A DNA stretch of 64,000 nt, taken from contig NZ_JAUYFU010000005.1 in NCBI RefSeq assembly GCF_030689645.1, forward strand, positions 1 to 64,000. Direction: 5' to 3'. Source of the stretch: Humidesulfovibrio sp. (GTDB lineage: Bacteria > Desulfobacterota > Desulfovibrionia > Desulfovibrionales > Desulfovibrionaceae). Of the stretch, positions 25,746 through 35,563 are shown piece by piece. The position numbers and the translations under genes are program-made. The notes beneath the pieces were generated by a model. It did no database searches, was not told the origin of the DNA, and worked only from the letters and a program-made list of their open reading frames with translations. Within the stretch, counting starts at the first letter, position 1, and each line of letters starts with the position of its first letter.

Positions 25746-27635
25746 ATGAGCAATCGCCGCAAAGCACCCGAACAGCACCCCGCCGCAGCAGAGCGCCGGA
25801 CAAAGCAGTTTCCGGGGCAAGCGGCTCCGCTCACCAGATTTCCCGCCCCTCCGCCCTGGGCGCTGGCGCTCTGCGCCGCACTGCTTACCGCCGCAGTGTA
25901 CTTACGCGTAACAGGCTTCGACTTCATCAACCTGGACGACCCGATCTACGTCACCGACAACCCGCATGTTCTGGCCGGGTTGACCTTGGACAGCCTGCGC
26001 TGGGCCTTCGGCTTCAACGACATCATGTACTGGCAGCCCGTGACTTGGCTGTCGCTCCTGGTCGACGGGACCCTCTACGGAAACCGGGCCGGGGGCTATC
26101 ACCTGACCAACGCGGCCCTGCACTGCGCCAACGTGGCGCTGCTCTATTTTCTTGTCCTGCGCTGGTTCAACCTGGCCCGGCCCGTCCCGGAGGCAAACGC
26201 AGGCGGCAAATGGGCCGCCCTGGCCGTTGCCCTGGCCTTCGGGCTGCACCCGGTCCACGTGGAGTCCGTGGCCTGGGTGTCGGAACGCAAGGACATGCTC
26301 TTTGTCTTTTTCGGGCTGCTCACCCTGCGCAGCTACACGAACTATGCCCAATGTCGCGCCGACGGCCTCAAAACGAACCTGCTGCCTGCGCTGTTGCTCT
26401 ACGCCGCCAGCCTGCTTTCCAAGCCCATGCTGGTAACACTTCCGGCGCTTTTGCTGCTTCTGGACTTCTGGCCTCTACGACGTCTGCGCCTATGGCAAAA
26501 CGGCAGCGACGGACCGACACGGACAGGGCTGGGACCGCTGCTCCTGGAGAAAGCGTTCTTCCTGCTTCCGGCAGCAGCAATGTCGGCCCTAACCCTGCTG
26601 ACCCACCCAAAGGCCTATGGCGCCACTGACCCTGCCCTGGCCTTGAAGCTGGCCAACGCCGTGGCCTCCTACCTGGACTATCTTCGCTTGCTGGTGTTTC
26701 CTGCCGGGCTGGGGCTGGTGTACCCGTTTCCAGAGGCCGTGCCCGCGGCAAAGCTCGCTGCGGCCATCATCCTCTTGTTGGGCGTCAGCGCGACCGCTCT
26801 TTGGCAGCTGAAGCGCCGACCGCAACTCGCCGTGGGCTGGTTCTGGTTCCTGGGCACCCTGGCCCCGGTTCTCATCCCGCCCAAGGTGGGTCTGCATGTG
26901 GCCTACGCCGACCGTTGGAGCTACTTTCCCTTCATCGGCCTGTATCTCGGCCTGGCCATGCTGGCCTGGGAGGGGCTGGCGCGACTGGCGGACAGTCGTC
27001 TGCGGTCCGGGCTGACGGCGGGACTGCTTGCAGCCCTGTGCCTGGCTCTGGGCGTGGCGACCCACCTGCAACTGGGCTGGTGGAAAAATTCCATGACCGT
27101 CTACGAGCGCGCCCTGGCGGTGACGGATGACAACTATTTCGTGATGAACAATTATGGGGTGCTCAAAATGCGCGCCGGAGACTTCTCCGGAGCGGAGAAA
27201 TGGATCCGCATGTCCCTCAGCGTGCAGCCCCACTATAGCAAGGCCCTGGGCAACCTAGGCATCCTGTACACAAACACAGGACGCTACTCCTTGGCCCTGC
27301 CTTACTTTGCCCGCGCCCTGGAGCAGAACACCCTGGACCCAAACGAATTGGCTGAAGACCACTACTGCATGGGGCTCTGCCTTTCCCAGCTGGGCCGCTA
27401 CAACGAGGCTGAGCACCACTACCTGGCGGCCCTCAAGCACAAGCCGGACTACTCTCAGGCATACAACGACCTGGGCAACATCGCCATCATCCGCAAGCAG
27501 TTGGCCGTTGCCGAAGGGCACTTCGCCAAGGCCGTGACCCTGAACCCCCAATACGACGTCGCGAGAAACAACCTCTCGCAGGTTCGCGCCCTGCTGGCTG
27601 CCGTCCCCACGGAAAGCTCCGCACAGAATCCTTGA
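25746..27635 (+). CDS. TMTC-like multi-pass membrane protein with C-terminal TPR repeats
   Basis: This 629-residue protein has about ten membrane segments in residues 35-450 and then TPR-like repeats (about 460-610: NNYGVLKMRAGDFSGAEKWI, ALGNLGILYTNTGRYSLALP, AYNDLGNIAIIRKQLAVAEG). The first loop holds FDFINLDDPIYVTDNPHV, the DD motif of GT-C glycosyltransferases of the O-mannosyltransferase/TMTC type, and later HPVHVESVAWVSERKDML. It probably transfers a lipid-linked sugar to periplasmic proteins or glycans. It begins 8 bases after the GH3 gene, so the genes may form an operon. Confidence 0.8.
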   Translation: MSNRRKAPEQHPAAAERRTKQFPGQAAPLTRFPAPPPWALALCAALLTAAVYLRVTGFDFINLDDPIYVTDNPHVLAGLTLDSLRWAFGFNDIMYWQPVTWLSLLVDGTLYGNRAGGYHLTNAALHCANVALLYFLVLRWFNLARPVPEANAGGKWAALAVALAFGLHPVHVESVAWVSERKDMLFVFFGLLTLRSYTNYAQCRADGLKTNLLPALLLYAASLLSKPMLVTLPALLLLLDFWPLRRLRLWQNGSDGPTRTGLGPLLLEKAFFLLPAAAMSALTLLTHPKAYGATDPALALKLANAVASYLDYLRLLVFPAGLGLVYPFPEAVPAAKLAAAIILLLGVSATALWQLKRRPQLAVGWFWFLGTLAPVLIPPKVGLHVAYADRWSYFPFIGLYLGLAMLAWEGLARLADSRLRSGLTAGLLAALCLALGVATHLQLGWWKNSMTVYERALAVTDDNYFVMNNYGVLKMRAGDFSGAEKWIRMSLSVQPHYSKALGNLGILYTNTGRYSLALPYFARALEQNTLDPNELAEDHYCMGLCLSQLGRYNEAEHHYLAALKHKPDYSQAYNDLGNIAIIRKQLAVAEGHFAKAVTLNPQYDVARNNLSQVRALLAAVPTESSAQNP

Positions 27636-27693
27636 AAGGCGTGGGCATCCGCCATACAAACTCAGCAAGAACCTACACACCCCAGGAGCACCC

Positions 27694-27990
27694 ATGTACC
27701 TTGTGCACATGACCTATGTGAAGCCGCTGGAAGTCATCGACGCACTGCTGCCCGCGCACCGCAAATTCCTTGAGGCCAACTATCAGGCCGGACTGTTCCT
27801 GCTCTCCGGCCCGCGCGAGCCGCGCAGCGGCGGCGTCATCCTGGCCCAGGCGGGCAGCCGCCAGGAGCTGGCGACCCTGCTGGAACAGGATCCCTTTGTC
27901 GCCGAGGGCGCAGCCACCTACGAGATCATCGAGTTCAAGGCCACCCGCGCGGGCAAGGCCCTGAGCTTCCTCCTCGACGGCGAGTGCTAG
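27694..27990 (+). CDS. YciI-family protein
   Basis: This 98-residue protein has the YciI (ferredoxin-like dimer) pattern: LPAHRKFLEANYQAGLFLLS, GPREPRSGGVILAQAG and DPFVAEGAATYEIIEF, with the conserved His24 and Asp-Pro-Phe block. The function of the family is mostly unknown; some members are dehalogenase-like. A GGAG site stands upstream. It ends just before a long bidirectional hairpin. Confidence 0.88.
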   Translation: MYLVHMTYVKPLEVIDALLPAHRKFLEANYQAGLFLLSGPREPRSGGVILAQAGSRQELATLLEQDPFVAEGAATYEIIEFKATRAGKALSFLLDGEC

Positions 27991-28006
27991 GCGCTTCGCG
28001 CACCAA

Positions 28007-28044
28007 ATGACAAGGGCTGCAGCATCTGCCGCAGCCCTTGTCAT
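28007..28044. terminator. bidirectional hairpin between convergent genes
   Basis: ATGACAAGGGCTGC and GCAGCCCTTGTCAT form a perfect 14-pair stem with a 10-base loop. T runs on either side are short, so it may rely on the strength of the stem. Confidence 0.65.
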
Positions 28045-28061
28045 TCATCGTGCTCCCGCTG

Positions 28062-28781
28062 CTACTTCATGTTCGCCGCAACGAAGTCCCAGTTTACCAG
28101 CTTGTCCAGGAAGGCGCCCACGTAATCCGCGCGCCTGTTCTGGTAGTCCAGGTAATAGGCGTGCTCCCAAACGTCCACCACAAGCAGCGGGGTGACTGCC
28201 GCATGGGTAAGCGGCGTCTCGGCATTGGAGGTGGAGACGAACTTGAGCTTACCGCCCTCTTGCACCAGCCAGCCCCAGCCGCTGCCGAAACGGCCCACTG
28301 ATCCGTCCAGAAAAGCCTTGCGGAAGGCGTCGTACCCGCCAAAGCTGGCGGTGATGGCGCTCATGAGCTTGCCCGTGGGCATTCCGCCGCCGCCGGGCTT
28401 CATGCATTTCCAGTAAAAGGCATGGTTGTAGCATTGCGCCGCGTTGTTGAAGAGCGCGGCCTTGTCGGGCATGACCGCCGTGACGCGCACAATGTCCTCC
28501 ATGCTCCTGCCCTCAAGACCGCTGCCAGGGATCATCTTCTTGACGTTGGCCGCGTAGCCCGCATGGTGTTTGCCATAATGGAATTCCAGGGTGCGGGCGC
28601 TGATGACCGGCTCCAGGGCGTTCATGGCGTATGGCAACGCTGCCGTTTCCAAAGGATCAGCCGCCAGGGCCTCGGACAGGGGGAACAGTGTGGGGGCCAG
28701 GAGGCCAACGCCGGCAACGCCGGCCAGGGTGAGAAATTCGCGTCGATCCAGGCCCGGCTGGGTGTCTTCGGGTGCGCTCAT
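28062..28781 (-). CDS. sodB: Tat-exported iron/manganese superoxide dismutase
   Basis: This 239-residue protein has a twin-arginine signal (LDRREFLTLAGVAGVGLL, ending near SEALA at about 40) and a full Fe/Mn SOD: TLEFHYGKHHAGYAANV with two metal-binding His, AAQCYNHAFYWKCM, FGSGWGWLVQ and DVWEHAYYLDYQNRR, which give the Asp and His ligands. AAQCYNHAFYW resembles the iron type. It protects the periplasm from superoxide, useful to an anaerobe that meets oxygen. GGAGGAG precedes the ATG, and a Fur-box-like site lies about 30-50 bases upstream. Confidence 0.93.
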   Translation of the reverse strand: MSAPEDTQPGLDRREFLTLAGVAGVGLLAPTLFPLSEALAADPLETAALPYAMNALEPVISARTLEFHYGKHHAGYAANVKKMIPGSGLEGRSMEDIVRVTAVMPDKAALFNNAAQCYNHAFYWKCMKPGGGGMPTGKLMSAITASFGGYDAFRKAFLDGSVGRFGSGWGWLVQEGGKLKFVSTSNAETPLTHAAVTPLLVVDVWEHAYYLDYQNRRADYVGAFLDKLVNWDFVAANMK

Positions 28782-28810
28782 GCTCTCCTCCTCTGGGTAT
28801 TGCGTACAGG

Positions 28811-28832
28811 AATGCGAGTGGTATTTATTCTC
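28811..28832 (-). promoter_or_regulatory. Fur-box-like operator upstream of sod
   Basis: Comparing this 22-base stretch by eye with a remembered Fur-type consensus (AATGCGAATGATAATCATTC followed by TC) gives about 18 matches. It lies 30-51 bases upstream of the sod ATG, where a repressor would cover the promoter. Iron control of an iron SOD would be sensible. The match is by eye only. Confidence 0.4.
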
Positions 28833-28854
28833 TCATCCCAAACCCACCAGGATG

Positions 28855-30897
28855 TCAAGCCGGAGCGGTCCCTTCGAATCTTTCCCAGGGCCGCTTGCGC
28901 CCGGTGAAAAGCCCGGCCTTGGCCGCGATATCCGCATGGGGGCCAAATACATAGGCCACATCACCCGCCTCCAGGCGCAGGGAGCCGTCCGGGTTCGCCA
29001 TGACCTCGCCCTCGCGCCCGACGGCCACCACCGTGAGTCCGTGGGTGCGCCGGAGTTCGGACTCCTCAAGGGTCTGGCCATCGAGAATGGACCCCAGCTC
29101 CACGGTGAGAGCGCTCACGTCCATGCCTGGAAACTGGCGGTTCAGGGTGCAGAAGGACTCGCCCCGCACCTCTGTGGAACGCAGCATCTCGTAGCCTTCC
29201 GAGCGCACTTCCTCAGTGAAGTGCTCAATGTCCCCGCGCGGCACCAGATAGCGCATCATCACGCGGGTGAAGATCTCGACGGAGGTCTCGAATTCCTCGG
29301 GAATGACGTCGCTTGCGCCCAGCTCCAGCAGGGGCCCCATCTCGCTGAGAAAGCGGGTCCGCGTGATGATGTGCAGGGCCGGGTTCAGCTTGCGCGCAGC
29401 ATCGGTTATGCCCCGGATGCTCACGGGGTCGGACACCACCACGGCCAGCACGCGGGCGTTCTGCGCGCCCACATGCTCCAGCACCGCGTTCTGACTGGCG
29501 TCGCCGTAGATGATGGGCTCGCCCTCGGCTGCGCTCTGACGCACTGTGTCCGGGTTCATTTCCACTATGCGGTAGCTGATGCCGAAATTCTTGGCGGCGC
29601 GAGCCAGGTGCCTGCCGCCCACGCCGAAGCCCACGATGACAAGATGGTCAGCCACACAGGCGTGGCCTTCGCAAGCCTGCTCCATCTCCTGCTCGAAGGG
29701 GCGTTTGGCCAGACGGGCGAAAAGCGGCAAGGCGCGCATCCAGTCCGCCGCGCGGGGCGAAAGACTGATGAGCGGCGGCGTGAGCGCCATGGTCATGATG
29801 CTGGCGGCCAGAAACAGCTGGTAACCCTGGGCGTCGATGAGGCCCTGAGCCAGCCCGGCCTTGGCCAGCACGAAGGAGAACTCGCCAATCTGGCACAGGG
29901 CGAGCCCGACCAGCACGGCAGGCCGCACGGGAAAGCCCAGCATGTAGGCGGCCAGCGCCGCCATGAGCGCCTTCAGCCCCAGAACGGCCAGGGTTGCCCC
30001 GGCCACGGACGGCACGTGGCTGGCCAGATAGCCGACATCAAGGAGCATGCCCACAGAGATGAAAAACAGGCTGGTGAACACGTCCCGGAAGGGCATGATG
30101 CCCTCCAGCGCGCTCAGGCTGTACTCGGACTCGGAGATGATGAGCCCGGCCAGGAAAGCGCCCAGCGAAAGCGACAGCCCCACCTGCGAGGTCAAAAACG
30201 CCGTGGCCAGGCACAGGGTCAGGGTGCAGATGAGGAACAGCTCGCGGCTGCGGGTCTGCACAATGCGGTGCAGAAGCCTGGGCACAACCTTGCGCGCCAG
30301 AAAGAACACCAGCCCGACCATGCCGATGCCCTTCAGTGTGGGCCACAGGAACGAAAGGCTGGAGCCCCCCTGCCCGCCGGCCTGACCGGCCAGGAAGGGA
30401 ATGACGAGCATCATGGGCACGATGACGAGATCTTGAAAAATGAGGATGGACAGCGAAATGCGGCCATGGACAGAGTCCATTTCCGCACGCTGCTGAAAGA
30501 TCTTGAGCACAATGGCCGTGGATGAAAGAGCAGCCAAAAAGCCCACAAACACTGAGTGGGAAATGCTCTGCCCCAGCGCGTAGGCCAGGGCGCCGAAGGC
30601 CACGATGCTGAACAGCACCTGCCCGCCGCCGCCAAGAAGCACGCTCTTCCTTAAGCGCACCAGCTCGCCCATGGACAGTTCCAGGCCGATGGTGAACAGC
30701 AGCAAGACCACGCCCACCTCGGCCAGGATCTCAACCTCGTGCACGGCGCTCACAAGCCCCAGGCCATAGGGCCCGGCGATGACGCCGGTGATGAGGAACC
30801 CCACGATGGGCGGGATGCGCACCTTGTGGCACAGGTATATGACGGCCACGGAAAGGCCGAATATCGTCAAAATTTCGGAGAAAAGCGTAAAATCCAT
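28855..30897 (-). CDS. Kef-type monovalent cation:proton antiporter with TrkA domains
   Basis: This roughly 680-residue protein has a CPA2 membrane domain with about 12 helices (residues 1-390: VRIPPIVGFLITGVIAGPYG, LGAFLAGLIISESEYS), a RCK/TrkA-N domain (about 415-540: HLVIVGFGVGGRHLARAA is the NAD-binding Rossmann loop) and a TrkA-C domain (about 590-670). It exchanges K+ or Na+ for protons and is gated by nucleotides. The ATG at 30897 (MDFTLF) fits family starts better than an upstream TTG. It stands alone between sod and trpB2. Confidence 0.9.
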   Translation of the reverse strand: MDFTLFSEILTIFGLSVAVIYLCHKVRIPPIVGFLITGVIAGPYGLGLVSAVHEVEILAEVGVVLLLFTIGLELSMGELVRLRKSVLLGGGGQVLFSIVAFGALAYALGQSISHSVFVGFLAALSSTAIVLKIFQQRAEMDSVHGRISLSILIFQDLVIVPMMLVIPFLAGQAGGQGGSSLSFLWPTLKGIGMVGLVFFLARKVVPRLLHRIVQTRSRELFLICTLTLCLATAFLTSQVGLSLSLGAFLAGLIISESEYSLSALEGIMPFRDVFTSLFFISVGMLLDVGYLASHVPSVAGATLAVLGLKALMAALAAYMLGFPVRPAVLVGLALCQIGEFSFVLAKAGLAQGLIDAQGYQLFLAASIMTMALTPPLISLSPRAADWMRALPLFARLAKRPFEQEMEQACEGHACVADHLVIVGFGVGGRHLARAAKNFGISYRIVEMNPDTVRQSAAEGEPIIYGDASQNAVLEHVGAQNARVLAVVVSDPVSIRGITDAARKLNPALHIITRTRFLSEMGPLLELGASDVIPEEFETSVEIFTRVMMRYLVPRGDIEHFTEEVRSEGYEMLRSTEVRGESFCTLNRQFPGMDVSALTVELGSILDGQTLEESELRRTHGLTVVAVGREGEVMANPDGSLRLEAGDVAYVFGPHADIAAKAGLFTGRKRPWERFEGTAPA

Positions 30898-30962
30898 GCC
30901 GAATGTTTGACAGATGAGCCGGAAGAGGTCAAGACGCAAACGCGAATCATCAGGTCTGCAAC

Positions 30963-30987
30963 AAAAAAGGGGAGCCGAAGCCCCCCC
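30963..30987 (-). terminator. terminator of trpB2
   Basis: On the - strand GGGGGG-CTTCGG-CTCCCC folds into a hairpin followed by TTTTTTG. It lies about 25 bases after the trpB2 stop. Confidence 0.75.
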
Positions 30988-31011
30988 TGATTTGCACGCG
31001 TGGCTTAGAAA

Positions 31012-32358
31012 CTAACCCGCGATGGTGGGGCACATCATCAGGGCCTGGTCGATGCAGTCCTGGGGCAGTTCGTAGTTGCTCAAATCGCCGCGCAGGTAGG
31101 CGTCGTAGGAAGCAAGGTCGAGCATGCCATGGCCAGAGTACAGGAACACCACGCAGGAGCCGGGCTTGGCCTCCTTGGCGACCTGGATGGCGCTCCTGAT
31201 GGCGTGAGAGGTTTCCGGCGCAGGCAGGAAGCCCTCGGTCTTGAGGAACAGCTGCGCGGCCTCGAAGCACTCGCCCTGATAATAGGCGCGCGCATCCACA
31301 AGGCCCTCGGCCATAAGGTTGCAGACGATGGGAGCATCGCCGTGATAGCGCAGGCCGCCCGCGTGGATGGGCGCAGGCATGAAGGCGTGTCCCAGGGTGT
31401 GCATCTTCATCAGCGGGGTCAGCCGGGCCATATCGCCGTAATCGTAGCGGAAGCTGCCGCGAGTCAGGGTCGGGCAAGCCTTGGGCTCCGCAGCCACGAA
31501 GGTGATGTTCTCCCCCGCGAGCTTGCGCGGCAAAAACGGCAGCACCAGGCCGCCGAAGTTGCTGCCGCCGCCAACGCAGCCGATGAGATAGTCGGGCTTT
31601 TCGCCCGCCATTTGGAGCTGCTTCTCCGTCTCCAGGCCGACGATGGACTGGTGCAGCAGCACGTGGTTCAGCACGCTGCCCAAAGTGTACTTGGTGTCGT
31701 CGTGGGTGGCGGCGTCCTCCACGGCCTCGCTGATGGCCAGCCCCAGGCTGCCCTTGCAGTCCGGGTCCTTGGCCAGCATCTCACGGCCGGCGTTGGTCTG
31801 CATGGAGGGCGAGGGGAAGATCTCTCCGCCATAGGCGTTGATGAGAATCTTGCGATAGGGCTTCTGCTCGTAGCTCACCTTGACCATGTACACAGTGCAT
31901 TTCATGTCGAACATGCTGCAGGCGAAGGAAAGGGCGGTGCCCCACTGTCCGGCGCCGGTCTCGGTGGCCAGGCGCTTCACGCCCTCGAGCTTGTTGTAGT
32001 ACACCTGCGGCACGCTTGTGTTGGTCTTGTGCGAGCCGGAAGGCGAAACTGATTCGTTCTTGTAGTAAATGCGGCACTTGGAGCCGATGGCTTCCTCAAG
32101 GCGCTTGGCGCGCACCAGAGGCGTGGGCCGGAACAGGCGATAGATGTCCTTCACCTGCTCGGGGATCTCGATGAAGCGCTTGAGGCTCATCTCCTGCTCG
32201 ATGAGGGCCTCCGGGAAAATTGCGGACAGCTTGTCCGGGGTCAGCAGCTCATGGGTCTGCGGATCCAACTGCGGGGCAAGCGGCGTGGGCAGATCCGGCA
32301 AGGCGTTGTACCATGCCGAGGGCATCTCGTTCTGGGGCAGGTTGATTCTCGTTTCCAT
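31012..32358 (-). CDS. trpB2: TrpB2-type tryptophan synthase beta chain
   Basis: This 448-residue PLP enzyme belongs to the long TrpB2 class. PLP Lys lies in [12 protein letters not shown], the phosphate loop is [10 protein letters not shown], and the long-form start ([20 protein letters not shown]) and inserts distinguish it from TrpB1. TrpB2 condenses serine with indole and acts mainly as an indole-rescue enzyme, often away from trpA, as here. GAGGAGG stands upstream of the ATG at 32358. Upstream lie a terminator and a small leader frame with four Trp codons, so expression should follow charged tRNA-Trp levels. It is divergent from icd. Confidence 0.93.
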   Translation of the reverse strand: METRINLPQNEMPSAWYNALPDLPTPLAPQLDPQTHELLTPDKLSAIFPEALIEQEMSLKRFIEIPEQVKDIYRLFRPTPLVRAKRLEEAIGSKCRIYYKNESVSPSGSHKTNTSVPQVYYNKLEGVKRLATETGAGQWGTALSFACSMFDMKCTVYMVKVSYEQKPYRKILINAYGGEIFPSPSMQTNAGREMLAKDPDCKGSLGLAISEAVEDAATHDDTKYTLGSVLNHVLLHQSIVGLETEKQLQMAGEKPDYLIGCVGGGSNFGGLVLPFLPRKLAGENITFVAAEPKACPTLTRGSFRYDYGDMARLTPLMKMHTLGHAFMPAPIHAGGLRYHGDAPIVCNLMAEGLVDARAYYQGECFEAAQLFLKTEGFLPAPETSHAIRSAIQVAKEAKPGSCVVFLYSGHGMLDLASYDAYLRGDLSNYELPQDCIDQALMMCPTIAG

Positions 32359-32426
32359 TGCATGTCCTCCTCGGGGGTGTTTCACCGCGGTCCGGGCCGG
32401 GGCCCCTCAATGCGCCGCGAGAGCAC

Positions 32427-32459
32427 AAAAAAGGGCCGCGGTCCTGAAGTCCGCGGCCC
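32427..32459 (-). promoter_or_regulatory. attenuator terminator ahead of trpB2
   Basis: On the - strand GGGCCGCGG pairs with CCGCGGCCC (nine pairs, nine-base loop), followed at once by TTTTTT. It lies between the Trp leader peptide and trpB2, where an attenuator is expected. Confidence 0.8.
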
Positions 32460-32490
32460 AAAAGTTCGAGCATCCGTCAAGCCGGCGGCT

Positions 32491-32553
32491 TCAGTAACTC
32501 TGCCACCAGCGCCACCAGCCTTGGCTGGATATATTCGTCATGCTTTTGCACAT
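32491..32553 (-). CDS. trpL: Trp leader peptide of the trpB2 attenuator
   Basis: A 20-codon frame on the - strand ends SSQGWWRWWQSY and then TGA, with four tryptophans in five codons. It lies 31 bases ahead of the attenuator stem and in the same orientation as trpB2. A small hairpin (CCAGCC/GGCTGG) precedes and enters the Trp codons. Stalling at these codons when Trp-tRNA is scarce would prevent the terminator from forming. The start may be either ATG at 32553 or the inner ATG at 32541; both ribosome sites are weak. Confidence 0.8.
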   Translation of the reverse strand: MCKSMTNISSQGWWRWWQSY

Positions 32554-32711
32554 GGTGGGTGCTTACTTCGGGTCCGGGCAATTGTCAAGATCGACACCAG
32601 GACCGCGGCCGTTGGGTACTTGCCTTGAGACCGAAGCCCAGCTATCACGTCTGGCACGCGGACCGCGCCCCAAAGCGGACACGGGGACGCGAATTTTGTT
32701 CGGGAGGCATC

Positions 32712-33866
<1,155 letters not shown>

Positions 33867-33889
33867 GGTTTGAATTAAATCGAGACTTC

Positions 33890-33955
33890 AGGGCCGTCCG
33901 CCTTGCCCCAGGTTCCTTGCGGAACTGCCTGGGCCGGGCGGGCGGCCTATTTTTC
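33890..33955 (+). terminator. long structured terminator after icd
   Basis: An inner stem CCCAGGTTCC/GGAACTGCCTGGG is enclosed by GGCCGTCCGCC pairing with GGGCGGGCGGCC, and the structure ends in TATTTTTC. Confidence 0.75.
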
Positions 33956-33962
33956 AGCTCCG

Positions 33963-34385
33963 CTATGGGGTTATGCCGTGCCCAAGGCCGACCAGTGGAA
34001 CGTTCCAGATTTCCAGTGGATTCTGTCGGGCCGCGTCGAGCATTGCCTTGACCATCGCCAGCACCCTTTCCGTCTCCTGCCCTAACACTCTGGCCGTTGT
34101 CTGAGCCAGCTCGCGGTCCTCGCGCTTCACCGCTTCGCCTACGGCCTTGGCCAATTCGCTCATGGCGTAAGCGCGCACGGCACCGGAAATATTTATCAGC
34201 GAATGCAGCGCAGTGCGCGCACACGTGGTGTCCCAGGCTGCAAGGTGCGCGTTCAGCTGCCCCATGCGCTCCACAGCTTGAACCTGAAAAAGTCCCAGCA
34301 TCTGCGCCAGCACTTCCTCGCTGCCGTCAAAAGCCTCCTGAAGGCTCACCAGGTTGATGCCTGACGCAAAATCCTGACTCATCAT
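33963..34385 (-). CDS. HPt-domain phosphotransfer protein
   Basis: This 140-residue all-helical protein fits an HPt domain: FDGSEEVLAQMLGLFQVQAVERM, then the phosphoryl His region ARTALHSLINISGAVRAYAM, where HSLKG-type proteins have Lys two residues after the His; here Ile-Asn replaces it. GQETERVLAMVKAML forms the last helix. No kinase or response regulator is adjacent, so it would work with a distant phosphorelay. The change near the His may alter activity. Confidence 0.7.
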   Translation of the reverse strand: MMSQDFASGINLVSLQEAFDGSEEVLAQMLGLFQVQAVERMGQLNAHLAAWDTTCARTALHSLINISGAVRAYAMSELAKAVGEAVKREDRELAQTTARVLGQETERVLAMVKAMLDAARQNPLEIWNVPLVGLGHGITP

Positions 34386-34583
34386 AAACCACCACCGACT
34401 GTGCTCAAGGTTACGAAACTGAACTTCCCATACGTGCCCCGGACTGTGCTCGCAAGGGGAATATTAAAAAAATGATGGTTCAAAAGGTGAACTTACGTAT
34501 CCCTGGTTGCATCCAGCCGCTGCAGCACGTAGTGTTTTCCATGCAGGTCCAAGCGCCTGCCAAACCAGCCAAGGACATAATGC

Positions 34584-35471
34584 ATGCACGCTGACGATCC
34601 GGCCTACGAACAGCTGTTGGAATCTAAGTTTTCCATCATCCGCGCACAGGAGATCCTGCCTGAAGAACTCATCGCCCTGGTTGAGCGGGTGCTCCCCCTG
34701 TTGCGCCAGGCCCGGGCCGATGCAAAAGTCGAACTGCCCGCACACACAGACTGCGCCACGCCAGAGGCCATGTTCGCAGGCAGCCCGCTTTTGATGCGCC
34801 AGAGCTTCCCTTTCGACCTGAAGCAGGCCTTGGGGCTCGTTCCGGCCCTGCTCGACCTGCTGGCCGCCTCCGGCGGCGAGGCGGCGAACGCCGCCAAGGC
34901 CCTGCGAGAGGCCATGGCATCTGGCGAACTTGACCCAGAAAAGGCGCTGCGCGGCCTGGCGGCTGGCGATGACACGCTCTTCTCCGCATGGCGCACGCGC
35001 CTGCCCGGCAGCCCAAGGGCGCTGGACTTCCTGGCCACCACGGCCATTTCTCCCAGCCTGAACGCCGCAGCGGAGCAATTGACCGCTCGCCTGCCGGAAA
35101 ACCTGCCCCATGAGCACGGCCACTGCCCCCTGTGCGGCAGCCTGCCCTTCATCTCGCTCCTGCGCGACAAGGAAGGGGCGCGGTTCGGCGTCTGCTCCTT
35201 CTGCGGGTTCGAACACCGCGTGCGGCGCATTGCCTGCGCGTATTGCGACGAGGACGACCAGGGCAAGCTCAAGCTCTTCCGCGTGGCCGAATACCCCGGC
35301 GTGCGCGTGGACGTGTGCGAGACCTGCAACATGTACATCAAGACCCTGGACTACCGCGAGCTCGACCAGAAGCTGCTGCCAGCCCTGGACGACATGGCCA
35401 CCGTGGCCCTCGACGTGCTGGCCCAGCAGCAAGGCTACAAGCGCCCCACCCTTTCGGCCTGGGGCTTCTAG
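34584..35471 (+). CDS. fdhE: FdhE-family formate dehydrogenase maturation protein
   Basis: This 295-residue protein has four CxxC pairs in the C-terminal half, HCPLCG, VCSFCGFEHR, ACAYCDEDD and VCETCNMYIK, that form the rubredoxin-like zinc or iron sites of FdhE. The family helps deliver iron or assemble molybdenum/tungsten-selenium formate dehydrogenases. No formate dehydrogenase is present nearby. The next gene, dinB, starts about 90 bases downstream. Confidence 0.92.
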   Translation: MHADDPAYEQLLESKFSIIRAQEILPEELIALVERVLPLLRQARADAKVELPAHTDCATPEAMFAGSPLLMRQSFPFDLKQALGLVPALLDLLAASGGEAANAAKALREAMASGELDPEKALRGLAAGDDTLFSAWRTRLPGSPRALDFLATTAISPSLNAAAEQLTARLPENLPHEHGHCPLCGSLPFISLLRDKEGARFGVCSFCGFEHRVRRIACAYCDEDDQGKLKLFRVAEYPGVRVDVCETCNMYIKTLDYRELDQKLLPALDDMATVALDVLAQQQGYKRPTLSAWGF

Positions 35472-35563
35472 GCCAGCCGCCAGTCAGCCTGCCGCCCGGC
35501 CTTCCCGCCCCTTTCCAAGCGTCCTGGTCTGTCGTACCAGAACACATGGAAAGCGCGGCGGGG

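Noticed and set aside
28591..30525. 644-codon frame on the + strand
   Set aside because: It covers the Kef antiporter gene in antisense and shows His/Gln/Gly-rich shadow composition.
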